From Aeribacillus composti (lineage in GTDB: Bacteria > Bacillota > Bacilli > Bacillales > Aeribacillaceae), in NCBI RefSeq assembly GCF_007827555.1, contig NZ_VISS01000020.1, positions 1 through 64,000 on the forward strand: 64,000 nucleotides of DNA. Direction: 5' to 3'. The stretch's first letter is position 1; each line of letters opens with the position of its first letter. The notes under the pieces are model-generated. The model made no database searches. It was not told where the DNA came from and saw only the letters and a list, made by a program, of their open reading frames with translations. This document shows positions 18,262-28,504 of the stretch, one piece after another. The position numbers and the translations under genes are program-made.

Positions 18262-18405
18262 ATGATGAAAGGATTACTTATTTTAATTGGCTTATGTCTT
18301 CTTGAAATCATCTTAGCAAAATTGGCGTTAAAAGACAAAGATGCTTTGTTAATGGATTTTGCTGAGTTCTTTGAATTAGATGATAAAAAAGAAGATCAGA
18401 AATGA
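18262..18405 (+). CDS. 47-residue single-span membrane peptide
   Basis: The small open frame starts MMKGLLILIGLCLLEIILAK, a single hydrophobic helix, and ends in a charged tail rich in aspartate, glutamate and lysine. The ribosome binding site GGGGGGGAGGAAT is very strong. A promoter with a LacI-type operator lies just upstream. It is too short to be recognised by family. The coding signal rests on the ribosome binding site, the promoter and the clean hydrophobic/charged pattern. Confidence 0.6.
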   Translation: MMKGLLILIGLCLLEIILAKLALKDKDALLMDFAEFFELDDKKEDQK

Positions 18406-18614
18406 TACCTGTCCGGTTACGGTATTCAACTTCATTTGTCTACATTTGCTAAAGCCATACGGATTTACTAATATTAAATTGCAACGGTCATTCCGATCAG
18501 TCTGCAAAAAGCAATTTGCTTTTGCATGTTTTCGGTTTATCTGAAAGCAGCTGGCGGATGCCGGCTACTTTCAGGATGTTGCGTGTTCATCACCAATCTT
18601 AAATTCGACTGTGT

Positions 18615-18839
18615 TTGCCGAGTCATCACAAAAAAATTTATGGAACGGCCAATTGCCCTTGCTGCGGCCAGAACAACAATTTCTGTAACGATTTTGCGCG
18701 CAAGAGGAGAGGGAGGTTTCTCTTCGCATTCAAACGCTGCTCTTGCGATTGCTTTCATTTTGGTAAGGATGGTATTTTAGTGAATACGGAACGAAAAGAG
18801 ATGAAAAATTCAACAGATCAGCTTTTTGACAATAAATGA
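18615..18839 (+). pseudogene. possible cysteine-rich small protein or its relic
   Basis: The frame contains CPCCGQNNNFCND and, about 20 residues later, CSCDC, a spacing reminiscent of small Cys-rich (CWC-type) zinc-binding proteins. The only start is TTG without a ribosome binding site, and overlapping frames are also open, so it may be debris. The surrounding 18406-18820 has no other supportable gene. The block GCGGATGCCGGCTACTTTCA at 18554-18573 resembles 3693-3712. Confidence 0.25.
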
Positions 18840-18887
18840 AAGATTTGATAAAATTATTTTGAATTAAAAATAATTTAATTCGAGATA
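18826..18887 (+). promoter_or_regulatory. promoter and operator of the mhqED-like operon
   Basis: TTGACA (18826-18831) and TAAAAT (18849-18854) are 17 bp apart. Just downstream, over the likely start point, is a perfect hyphenated palindrome, GAATTAAA/TTTAATTC (18861-18881). Next to it, read on the minus strand, is ATCTCGAATT (18878-18887), which matches one half of the operator I recall for the quinone-sensing MarR repressor MhqR. Control by an MhqR-type repressor is likely. Confidence 0.6.
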
Positions 18888-18970
18888 TTTTAATTCGAAA
18901 TAATGACCCGTTAAAATGATTGATTTACAAAAACGAATCGCGTAAAGAAAATAATAAAGGAGAATCAAAG

Positions 18971-19912
18971 ATGAAAAAGAAAACAGCTGGAATTCATCAT
19001 ATTACTGCTATTGTCGGCCATCCGCAGGAAAATATTGATTTTTATGCTGGAGTTTTAGGGCTGAGGTTAGTTAAAAAAACTGTGAATTTCGATGATCCCG
19101 GCACGTACCATTTTTATTTCGGGGATAAAGAAGGAAAGCCAGGGACACTGATTACTTTCTTTCCTTGGCCTGATGCGTATCAAGGAAAAATCGGCAATGG
19201 TCAGGTGGGTGTAACTTCTTATGTGATACCAGAAGGTTCCATGAGCTTTTGGCAAGAAAGACTAGATAAATTTAGAATTCCGTTTACAATGACAGAACGG
19301 TTTGGTGAGTCACTGCTTGTATTTCAAGACCCGCACGGTTTGAACATTGAGCTAGTGGAACGAAAAGAAGGAGAATTAAATCAATGGGAATTTGGCCATG
19401 TCACCTCTGATGTTGCCATTAAAGGATTTGGCGGCGCCGTATTATATTCATCATTTCCTGAAAAAACGTCAGAGTTGTTGGAGAATATTTTTGGACTTCA
19501 ACGAATTGGAAGGGAAGGAGATTTTATTCGTTTTCAGTCTCCAAGTGAAATCGGCAATGTCGTTGATGTAAAAATTACTTCTTCCGGACGCGGCATTATG
19601 GGGGTTGGAACAGTCCATCATATCGCGCTTCGGGCAAAAGACGACAACGATCAATTAGAATGGAAAACATCTTTAGAATCAAATGGATACAGGGTAACGC
19701 CAGTTCAGGATCGAAAGTATTTTCATTCTATTTATTTTAGAGAGCATGGTGAAATTTTGTTCGAAATTGCAACAGATCCTCCGGGTTTTGCAATTGATGA
19801 ATCTTTAGATGCACTTGGAAAAGAATTAAAGCTTCCGGAGCGTTACGAAAAGTATCGGGAACGGTTGGAAAATAAGTTGATGCCAGTGGAAGTCCGAAAC
19901 CTTGACGAATAA
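18971..19912 (+). CDS. mhqE: ring-cleaving dioxygenase of the MhqA/MhqE/MhqO type
   Basis: A 313-residue protein of two vicinal-oxygen-chelate (glyoxalase-type) modules. Metal ligands are visible in GIHHITAIVG (first module), HGLNIELVE and VHHIALRA (second module), with a glutamate in HGEILFEIATDPPG. Members cleave hydroquinones or catechol-type rings and protect against quinone stress. I choose the ATG at 18971, preceded by AAAGGAGAATCAAAG; the long frame adds an unlikely N-terminus. An MhqD-type hydrolase follows after 41 bp, as in B. subtilis mhqED. The choice of mhqE over paralogues rests on this context. Confidence 0.8.
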   Translation: MKKKTAGIHHITAIVGHPQENIDFYAGVLGLRLVKKTVNFDDPGTYHFYFGDKEGKPGTLITFFPWPDAYQGKIGNGQVGVTSYVIPEGSMSFWQERLDKFRIPFTMTERFGESLLVFQDPHGLNIELVERKEGELNQWEFGHVTSDVAIKGFGGAVLYSSFPEKTSELLENIFGLQRIGREGDFIRFQSPSEIGNVVDVKITSSGRGIMGVGTVHHIALRAKDDNDQLEWKTSLESNGYRVTPVQDRKYFHSIYFREHGEILFEIATDPPGFAIDESLDALGKELKLPERYEKYRERLENKLMPVEVRNLDE

Positions 19913-19953
19913 GAAAAGTAATGCTTAATAAACGCTGAGAAGGAGAAAAAACG

Positions 19954-20565
19954 ATGAAACATATTTTTCAAAAAGGAAGCAATCCGGCAAAACCGACTCT
20001 CCTATTGCTGCATGGAACCGGCGGAAATGAGTTTGATCTTCTTCCCATTGCAGAAATTATTGATCCAGAAGCATCGATTTTAGCTGTGCGCGGAAATGTA
20101 ATTGAAAATGGAATGCCGCGTTTTTTTAAAAGACTTGCCGAAGGAGTTTTTGATGAAGAAGATCTTGTTTTCCGTACAAAGGAATTAAACTCTTTTTTAG
20201 ATGAAGCAGCACAAACATATCGATTTGATCGAAATTCTGTAATCGCAATCGGTTATTCCAACGGAGCAAATATAGCAGCCAGCCTTTTATTCCATTTTCG
20301 GGATGCGCTAAATGGAGCCATCTTGCATCACCCGATGGTGCCGAGAAGAGGGATGGATCTGCCGGATCTTTCAGGAAAAAACGTTTTTATTGCAGCTGGA
20401 AAGCGTGATCAAATTTGCTCTCCTGAAGAATCAATAGAGCTTAAAACATTTTTAGAAAATAACAACGCAAATGTGCACTTGCATTGGGCAAACGGAGGAC
20501 ATGAGCTGACTTTATCAGAAGTTCAGGCAGCATCCAATTGGTACCGGCAGCTTTATCAAAAATAA
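19954..20565 (+). CDS. mhqD: MhqD-type carboxylesterase/phospholipase
   Basis: A 203-residue alpha/beta hydrolase of the short carboxylesterase (phospholipase/carboxylesterase) family. LLHGTGGNEFDLLPIA supplies the oxyanion region, GYSNGANIAA the nucleophile serine, GKRDQICSP the acid and GGHELT the catalytic histidine. The ATG follows GAGAAGGAGAAAAAACG. It forms an operon with the dioxygenase gene upstream. The role in quinone detoxification is established for the B. subtilis locus; the true substrate is not known. Confidence 0.82.
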   Translation: MKHIFQKGSNPAKPTLLLLHGTGGNEFDLLPIAEIIDPEASILAVRGNVIENGMPRFFKRLAEGVFDEEDLVFRTKELNSFLDEAAQTYRFDRNSVIAIGYSNGANIAASLLFHFRDALNGAILHHPMVPRRGMDLPDLSGKNVFIAAGKRDQICSPEESIELKTFLENNNANVHLHWANGGHELTLSEVQAASNWYRQLYQK

Positions 20566-20667
20566 GCTGTGAAAGATACCAATAAAAGCAAGTAAATTGG
20601 ATCAAAATGTTGCCAGCAATCAATTAGCCGTCATTCCAAAATGTTTATAACAAAATGCGGAAGGAAA

Positions 20668-20882
20668 TTGGGCGTGCTCTTTCATTTGTAAATGTTTGTC
20701 ATTCTCAAGGCTCGTACATCATATATCAAAAGAGCTGCTTAATTCCACGCAAAGCGGATCAAAAATGATCCGTAATGCAAAAAGTTTCGTCAAAGTGCGG
20801 GAGTTCTTATATTTGAAAAAATGTTTATCAACTTTGAACCTTGTGCATCAAATATATTAACAGAGCTGCCGAATTCCACAAG
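20668..20882. repeat. imperfect duplicated block of about 80 bp
   Basis: Two related blocks lie about 130 bp apart. Each runs from a CTCTT/TTCTT-ATTTG stretch through AAATGTTTGTCA or AAATGTTTATCA, then ACATCATATAT or GCATCAAATAT, to AGAGCTGCTTAATTCCAC or AGAGCTGCCGAATTCCAC. They are at about 20668-20750 and 20797-20882. Nothing is encoded. The 1.07-kb region 20566-21639 around them has no supportable gene. Confidence 0.5.
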
Positions 20883-21090
20883 ATTTACAATAGAAAATCG
20901 TGAGCGTTCGGTGGATTTTATGAAATCAAGATAAGTATTCGCAAAATAAATGTTTTGACAGAGGCATTAATTTGCAATTTTTCAGTAATGCTTTATCTGT
21001 TTTAATTAATTGATATAATTGCCGAAAAAAAGAATATCCTTCTAAATAAAAAGATTGAAAGTAAAGGACGGAATTGCTTTCAAGCAAACA

Positions 21091-21354
21091 GTGGGGCTGT
21101 CCGATGAGTTGCTAAAATGAAAGGTTTTGAGAAATACAACTGTGAAGGACAAAAATAATGAAATAAAATTTATAAATGTTCTTTATAGAGGCAATGAAGT
21201 CCAACAAGAAGCGATTGTATGTGCTGAATGTCCGTCATAAAACTTTTGAAGAACCTAATGAAGAAAGAGAGCAAAAGAAAAGTCCTTCATAAGACTTCTG
21301 AAGGATATAAAAAGATTGAAAAAAATTGTATGTCCGATAAGTCTCTAAAATAAT
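21091..21354. repeat. IS-end-like debris
   Basis: GGGGCTGTCCGATGAGT starts near 21091, and a second same-orientation end, TGTCCGATAAGTCTCTAAAA and following bases, is at 21331-21353. The latter matches 3594-3619. The DNA between them is a broken frame with no intact transposase. I read this as nested remnants of one insertion-sequence family; the family cannot be fixed by eye. Confidence 0.45.
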
Positions 21355-21400
21355 GCTCCCAAAAGTCAGTTAACCCTACTTTTGGGAGCCTCTTTATTTT
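21355..21400 (+). terminator. strong terminator hairpin beside an IS-end-like repeat
   Basis: GCTCCCAAAAGT (21355-21366) pairs perfectly with ACTTTTGGGAGC (21378-21389), and CTCTTTATTTTG follows. It abuts an IS-end-like sequence just as the hairpin at 3621-3654 does. Confidence 0.75.
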
Positions 21401-21606
21401 GTTATTGCAGCAGGCTGCAGTTGCTTAAGATATTTTTATGATGCTTTAGACAACCTCAAGAATTTGAACATAATGGAACAAACAATAAACAGTCGAGCAA
21501 CTGCTGCTTGAAAATGAATAAAAGAATCCTTTCATAATTTCATTTATAAAGCCATAATAATATTTAATAGCTTATTAGTTAAAAAACTGATTTTTCTGAT
21601 AGAATT

Positions 21607-21615
21607 TGTTATAAT
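21607..21615 (+). promoter_or_regulatory. extended -10 promoter of the iolS-like gene
   Basis: TGTTATAAT is an extended -10 element (TG-N-TATAAT). The -35 region CTGATT is poor, as is common when the extended -10 is present. The start codon is 25 bp downstream. Confidence 0.6.
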
Positions 21616-21639
21616 GTAAATGAAAGGAGTTGAAATATT

Positions 21640-22572
21640 GTGACAAAAAAGACTAGATTAGGCAAGACCGATATATATGTGAACCCAATCGGACTTGGAA
21701 CAAATGCTGTTGGCGGGCACAACATTTTTCCAAACCTTGACGATGAAACTGGGAAAGAAATCGTTCGTACAGCTTTGGATCATGGAATAAATTTTTTGGA
21801 TACGGCATTTTATTACGGTCCTGAGCGTTCGGAAGAAATTATCGGTGAAGTCGTCAAGGAGTTTGGCCGTCGTGATGAAGTAGTCATTGCTACTAAAGGT
21901 GCTCACAAATTTGTAGACGGAAAAGTTGTTCTTGATAACTCTCCCGATTTCCTTCGCGAGTCGGTCGAGGGCAGCCTGAAACGCTTAAAAACGGATTACA
22001 TAGATTTATATTACATTCATTTTCCGGACGAAACGACACCGAAGGATGAAGCTGTCGGTGAATTGAAGAAGCTTAAGGATGAAGGGAAAATTCGTGCGAT
22101 CGGTGTATCGAACTTCTCGCTCGAACAATTAAAGGAAGCGAACAAAGATGGGTATGTCGATGTAATTCAGTCCGAATATAACTTATTTAAACGACAAGCA
22201 GAAAAAGATTTGCTTCCTTACACGGCGGAAAATGGAATATCGTTTATACCATATTTTCCACTTGCCTCAGGTCTATTAAGCGGAAAATATTCGAAAGATG
22301 AGAAGTTCAATGATTCACGTGCACAAAATCCTTTGTTTCAAGGGGAAGCATTTGCGCGTAATCTCGAAAAAGTCGAGCAATTGCGTCCAATCGCAGAAGC
22401 GAAAAATGCTGAAATTGCTCACGTTGTGCTAGCATGGTATTTAACGGTCGATTCCATCGATGCGATCATCCCTGGTGCGAAGAAGCCGGAACAGGTACTT
22501 GACAATTTAAAAACGTTAGATGTCCAGTTAACAAAGGAAGAAATAGAGAAAATCAGTCAGATTTTTCAATAA
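21640..22572 (+). CDS. iolS: aldo/keto reductase, IolS-like
   Basis: A 310-residue NADPH-dependent aldo/keto reductase with a TIM-barrel fold. [20 protein letters not shown] closely follows the N-terminus I remember for B. subtilis IolS. The catalytic tetrad is visible: D in [10 protein letters not shown] with the tyrosine, the lysine of IATKGAH, and the histidine of [25 protein letters not shown] and IPGAKKPEQ form the cofactor-binding C-terminal part. Translation starts at GTG 21640 behind AAAGGAG. The physiological substrate of IolS is uncertain even in B. subtilis, and no inositol genes are nearby. Confidence 0.85.
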   Translation: MTKKTRLGKTDIYVNPIGLGTNAVGGHNIFPNLDDETGKEIVRTALDHGINFLDTAFYYGPERSEEIIGEVVKEFGRRDEVVIATKGAHKFVDGKVVLDNSPDFLRESVEGSLKRLKTDYIDLYYIHFPDETTPKDEAVGELKKLKDEGKIRAIGVSNFSLEQLKEANKDGYVDVIQSEYNLFKRQAEKDLLPYTAENGISFIPYFPLASGLLSGKYSKDEKFNDSRAQNPLFQGEAFARNLEKVEQLRPIAEAKNAEIAHVVLAWYLTVDSIDAIIPGAKKPEQVLDNLKTLDVQLTKEEIEKISQIFQ

Positions 22573-22580
22573 TTTTGTAA

Positions 22581-22617
22581 AAAAGCTGTGATGGAAATAT
22601 CCCATTCACAGCTTTTA
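22581..22617 (+). terminator. terminator after the iolS-like gene
   Basis: AAAAGCTGTGATGG pairs with CCCATTCACAGCTTTT around a short AT-rich loop. The hairpin begins nine bases after the stop codon. The T-run is only four bases. Confidence 0.6.
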
Positions 22618-22669
22618 ATAGGACTTTCTCATTCGTCAGAACGTTTAGAGAAGAAGCAGGAGTGGTAAT

Positions 22670-23251
22670 ATGAGACGTGTTTGTGTTTTTGCAGGATCGA
22701 ATCCGGGAACAAATCCTAAGTATAAAGAAGCAGCTATCAAACTGGGAGAAGAATTGGTAAAAAACAGGCTTGAGCTCGTATATGGAGGCTCCAGCATTGG
22801 TCTGATGGGAGTGATTGCAAACACCGTATTAGAGTTAGGAGGCACCGTATTGGGCGTTATGCCGACGAATTTATTTCAAGGAGAGGTTGTCCACAAGCAT
22901 CTCACTCAGCTTTATGAAGTCAATGATATGCATGAGCGGAAAGCAAAAATGGGAGAGCTTTCAGATGCGTTCATTGCTCTTCCCGGAGGCTATGGTACTT
23001 TTGAGGAAATATTTGAAGCGGTTAGCTGGGGGCAGCTTGGGATTCATGAAAAGCCTGTGGCGTTGTTAAATATCGATGACTATTACACGCCGGTAAAACA
23101 GATGATTGAGAATGCGGTAGAGGGAGGCTTCATGCCTGAAACGCATAAACAGTTTATGATTTTTGCAGACAATCCCTCTATATTAATAGATAAACTTCGT
23201 GCGTACAAACCGCCTTTGAAGACAAATAAGTGGATCGAACTAGATCGATAA
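22670..23251 (+). CDS. yvdD: LOG family protein (YvdD-like)
   Basis: A 193-residue Rossmann-fold protein of the LOG family, the enzymes first known for cleaving cytokinin riboside 5'-monophosphate. The signature LPGGYGTFEEIFE and the upstream ERKAKM arginine/lysine segment are complete, so the phosphoribohydrolase activity on nucleoside monophosphates is likely kept. The start MRRVCVFAGSNPGTNP is typical. The ATG follows AGGAGTGGTAAT. It stands alone between a terminator and the convergent plsC gene. Confidence 0.88.
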   Translation: MRRVCVFAGSNPGTNPKYKEAAIKLGEELVKNRLELVYGGSSIGLMGVIANTVLELGGTVLGVMPTNLFQGEVVHKHLTQLYEVNDMHERKAKMGELSDAFIALPGGYGTFEEIFEAVSWGQLGIHEKPVALLNIDDYYTPVKQMIENAVEGGFMPETHKQFMIFADNPSILIDKLRAYKPPLKTNKWIELDR

Positions 23252-23284
23252 ATGAAAATATCAGAACTTTACTTCGCCTTTAGC

Positions 23285-23325
23285 TTTCTGATCAGTTTGT
23301 CTAAAAATGACAAGCTGATCAGAAA
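23285..23325. terminator. long inverted repeat between convergent genes
   Basis: TTTCTGATCAGTTTGTC (23285-23301) pairs with GACAAGCTGATCAGAAA (23309-23325) over 17 bp with one G-U, around a seven-base loop. It lies between yvdD and plsC stops. It lacks a T-run on both sides, so its role as terminator is not certain. Confidence 0.5.
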
Positions 23326-23334
23326 CGTCAATGT

Positions 23335-23919
23335 TTAGTCGTTTATGCTTTTTTCAAGAGCTTTCAGCTTATGTTCAAGCTGTTGAAGCGCATCATCAAT
23401 TTGATTTGCATTTTTCTCTAAATAGATTGGTTCGCCAAATGCAACGACAGCTTTTTTCCCGGCAAAAAAATCTTTTAAACTTTTTGGACCATGATAGGTT
23501 GCAGGCAATATGGGAACGCCGGCTTTCATCGCAATTGTAACCGCGCCTCTTTTTAAAGGAACTTCCTCGTCTGTTCTTGTGCCGCTCGGGAAAATTCCAA
23601 CAACTTTATTTTCTTTTAACAGTTTCAAAGGAATTTTTAGTGCGCTCGGTCCAGGATTTTCACGATTAACTGGAAAAGCATGCATCTTTTTCAAAAACCA
23701 ACCTATGAGCGTGTTCTGAAACAATTCTTTTTTGGCCATATAATGGACATGAATTGGAAAAAGTGCTGCGGCGAGCAAGACTACATCTACCCAGCTGCGA
23801 TGAGAGCATGTAACAATAAAACGATGGTCTGCCGGAATATGCTGCTTGCCTTTGACTTCTAGCAAACTAAAAATTTTAATGATCAATATTGCAAGTTTTC
23901 CTGCTAAATGATAAATCAT
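23335..23919 (-). CDS. plsC: 1-acyl-sn-glycerol-3-phosphate acyltransferase
   Basis: A 194-residue membrane-associated acyltransferase that makes phosphatidic acid. The catalytic HX4D motif is HRSWVD near residues 40-45. The glycerol-phosphate binding segment is FPVNRENPGP, and FPSGTRT replaces the more usual FPEGTRS; B. subtilis PlsC (YhdO) also has FPSGTRT. An N-terminal hydrophobic helix anchors it. The ribosome binding site is an unusual run of eight Gs (GGGGGGGGAAC). Confidence 0.88.
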   Translation of the reverse strand: MIYHLAGKLAILIIKIFSLLEVKGKQHIPADHRFIVTCSHRSWVDVVLLAAALFPIHVHYMAKKELFQNTLIGWFLKKMHAFPVNRENPGPSALKIPLKLLKENKVVGIFPSGTRTDEEVPLKRGAVTIAMKAGVPILPATYHGPKSLKDFFAGKKAVVAFGEPIYLEKNANQIDDALQQLEHKLKALEKSIND

Positions 23920-24651
23920 TTTGTTCCCCCCCCGAATGACTTCCAGAAATATGTTTGCGTTGCAAAAGATCTGTATTTTCGGTTAGGGCGCATGTCGATT
24001 TTGTCTGCGTTCAGTTTAGCATTTTTACGTGATGCATGTAAAGTCGGTAGTACATCGTCAACGAATCGTCTTATCCAAAGTCAGTCAGTGAAAATACCGC
24101 CGTTTCATTGGAGGATGGGCAGCCGTATTCGGTGTTTTTTAGATGAACAAGTATTTGTGCTGAAGGTTATTGGCGCTGGATAAAAGGAGCAACCATATCA
24201 ATAATAAAATGCTTTAATTGGAAAAATCAATTTTAATAGCAGTTACTTTGTTTCTATAAATTTTATACTTGATGATACAAAATATTGAGAGTAAAGAAGA
24301 GATGAAGCAGAAAAACAAACATCAGTGCAATCTGTCTTTTTTATTTAAAAAACAAGAGAGATAATCAATCCAGGCATCAGCGTAAAAAAATATGTAAGAT
24401 AATCTGACATAAAACTTCAATTCTCTCATTGAATGGGATACACTGATAGGGAAAAATTTGATCCAATCGTGGAAATAAAGAAGAGTGAATTTGGATCGGT
24501 GTGATGTCAATTTCTATTCACTCAAGTTAAGATGGGGTATTATAGTGAGCATGATGAATCGCCAAAGCAGGGTAGGTAAAGCTTTAGCGATTATCATATA
24601 TGTTTACTCACTATAAAGAATAAATGATGGAAATGACCATTTTTCTATCTT
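23920..24651. other. 730-bp non-coding region with a 75-nt imperfect hairpin
   Basis: Open frames here have no ribosome binding site or family resemblance. The notable structure is at 24541-24615: TATAGTGAG at the left and CTCACTATA at the right, with inner complementary blocks around AATCGC/GCGATT and AAAGC/GCTTT. It could form one long stem. It lies 37 bp past the gdhA stop (minus strand) but has no T-run. Confidence 0.5.
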
Positions 24652-26360
<1,709 letters not shown>

Positions 26361-26984
26361 TCAGTGTATGGAACGGTATAGCCCGATCACTTTTCCGAGT
26401 ATTGTCACATTTTTTAAAATAATCGGTTCCATTGTTGGGTTTTCCGGCTGAAGCCGTATAAAGTCTTTTTCTTTGAAAAACCTTTTTACGGTCGCTTCAT
26501 TGTCGTCTGTGAGCGCGACAACGATGTCGCCGTTATTGGCTGTTTGCTGCTGTCTGACAATAACTAAATCTCCGTCCAGAATGCCTGCTTCGATCATGCT
26601 TTCTCCGACTACTTCAAGCATGAAAAGTTGATCATCACCTGATGCAATATGATTCGGAAGCGGAAAATATTCTTCGATGTTTTCAACGGCAGTGATCGGA
26701 ATACCAGCCGTCACTTTTCCTATGACCGGCACGTTGATCACATTGTTTGTTAGAAGGTGGCTGCCATCATCGTCCAAAATTTCAATGGCTCTCGGCTTTG
26801 TGGGGTCTCTTCTAATCAGTCCTTTGCTCTCAAGCTTTGCTAAATGCCCGTGAACAGTTGAACTGGAGGCAAGACCGACCGCTTCGCCGATTTCTCTTAC
26901 AGAGGGAGGGTATCCTTTCTTTTTTACTTCCTCCTTAATGAAGTTCAAAATATCTTGTTGTCTCTTAGATAATTTTGTTGACAT
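26361..26984 (-). CDS. lexA: LexA, SOS repressor
   Basis: A 207-residue repressor. The N-terminal winged HTH ([20 protein letters not shown]) binds SOS boxes. The C-terminal self-cleavage domain has the scissile A93-G94 bond in VTAGIP, S129 in VVGESMI and K167 in ATVKRFF, all intact. I choose the ATG at 26984 (MSTKLSKRQ), with GAGGTGCTTGAC before it. It is divergent from yneA, and three SOS-box-like sites lie between them, so it represses itself and yneA. Confidence 0.95.
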   Translation of the reverse strand: MSTKLSKRQQDILNFIKEEVKKKGYPPSVREIGEAVGLASSSTVHGHLAKLESKGLIRRDPTKPRAIEILDDDGSHLLTNNVINVPVIGKVTAGIPITAVENIEEYFPLPNHIASGDDQLFMLEVVGESMIEAGILDGDLVIVRQQQTANNGDIVVALTDDNEATVKRFFKEKDFIRLQPENPTMEPIILKNVTILGKVIGLYRSIH

Positions 26985-27042
26985 GTCAAGCACCTCAGTC
27001 ATATCAATTTGTGTCGATTATAGCATGATTTTTCCAAAAAAG

Positions 27043-27123
27043 CAAACGTAAGTTCGAATATTTGCTTGACAGAAACATGTGTTCCCTTTTATACTTAAAA
27101 ACAAAAAACCGAACAAATATTCT
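27043..27123. promoter_or_regulatory. lexA-yneA SOS control region with three boxes
   Basis: Against the Bacillus SOS box CGAACRNRYGTTYC: GGAACACATGTTTC (minus strand, 27072-27085) matches 13 of 14; CGAACAAATATTCT (27110-27123) matches 12; and 27043-27056 (CAAACGTAAGTTCG) is a weaker match. The best box fills the spacer of the yneA promoter TTGACA (27066-27071) with TATACT (27090-27095). Confidence 0.8.
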
Positions 27124-27143
27124 GTTTCAGGGGGCGGTTCTAA

Positions 27144-27458
27144 ATGGATAAATTATCATGGTCTTACATCGTTTCTTTTTTCCTTGTCATCATGGCGGCA
27201 GTTTTGGCGATTTCGTATACTGGAGAAAGGGAAGAGCTCGATCATTATTTGGTGGTTCAAGTGAAGGAAGGGGACAGTTTGTGGAAAATCGCTGATGAAT
27301 ATAAAGAATATGACAATATGTCTCATTCAGAGTTTGTTAAATGGGTTCAGGAGCGAAACAATCTCCAAAGCCTTGTTGTAAAACCGGGGGAAACAATCGT
27401 CATTCCGATTGAAAAAAATAAATACTACAATGCTGAATATTTGGCAAACAAAGAATAA
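27144..27458 (+). CDS. yneA: YneA, SOS-induced cell division suppressor
   Basis: A 104-residue protein with an N-terminal membrane helix (about 8-24, SYIVSFFLVIMAAVLAI) and an extracytoplasmic LysM domain (VKEGDSLWKIADEY, then VKPGETIVIP) that binds peptidoglycan. YneA halts septation during DNA damage in B. subtilis. It is the first gene of an SOS operon with yneB, 18 bp downstream, and is divergent from lexA. Confidence 0.9.
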   Translation: MDKLSWSYIVSFFLVIMAAVLAISYTGEREELDHYLVVQVKEGDSLWKIADEYKEYDNMSHSEFVKWVQERNNLQSLVVKPGETIVIPIEKNKYYNAEYLANKE

Positions 27459-28127
<669 letters not shown>

Positions 28128-28136
28128 CAATAATTG

Positions 28137-28165
28137 TTGTCATTAGTGGTCGCATTTAGTATGAT
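28137..28165 (+). promoter_or_regulatory. sigma-A promoter before ynzC
   Basis: TTGTCA (28137-28142) and TATGAT (28160-28165) are exactly 17 bp apart, about 38 bp before the ynzC start. It would let ynzC be transcribed apart from the SOS operon. Confidence 0.6.
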
Positions 28166-28202
28166 AAAAGAGCGCGGCAAAAATATACAAGGGGTTCAGC
28201 TT

Positions 28203-28433
28203 ATGATTTCAAAAGAAAAACTTAACCGTATTAATGAACTATCTAAAAAGTCTAAGTCAGAAGGATTGACGCAAGAGGAAAAGCTTGAGCAGCAGCAATT
28301 AAGGCAGGAATATTTAGAGTCGTTTCGTCGGGATTTTCAAAACACCTTAAAAAATGTTACAGTGATTGATCCGAAAGGTAATGATGTTACACCGGAAAAA
28401 TTGAAAAAATTTAAAAATAAAAGGCTGCATTAA
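28203..28433 (+). CDS. ynzC: YnzC, DUF896 family protein
   Basis: A 76-residue helical protein starting MISKEKLNRINELSKKSKSE, typical of the DUF896 family. The longer frame from 28134 is rejected, since AAGGGGTTCAGCTT precedes the ATG at 28203. The two N-terminal helices form a hairpin in the known structure; the tail is unstructured and basic. Its function is unknown. It follows yneB as in B. subtilis. Confidence 0.88.
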   Translation: MISKEKLNRINELSKKSKSEGLTQEEKLEQQQLRQEYLESFRRDFQNTLKNVTVIDPKGNDVTPEKLKKFKNKRLH

Positions 28434-28504
28434 CGGATGGGTGTTGCCTTATTGCAACAATAAAGATAAGATTATAAACTGAAAATACAGATGAGAGGAT
28501 GATA

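Noticed and set aside
20566..21639. CRISPR array or phage attachment site
   Set aside because: The repeats are two imperfect long blocks, not short regular repeats with spacers, and no integrase or tRNA is near.
23908..24183. 91-codon frame opposite the plsC start
   Set aside because: It has no ribosome binding site, overlaps the plsC start region, and the sequence looks like an unconstrained translation.
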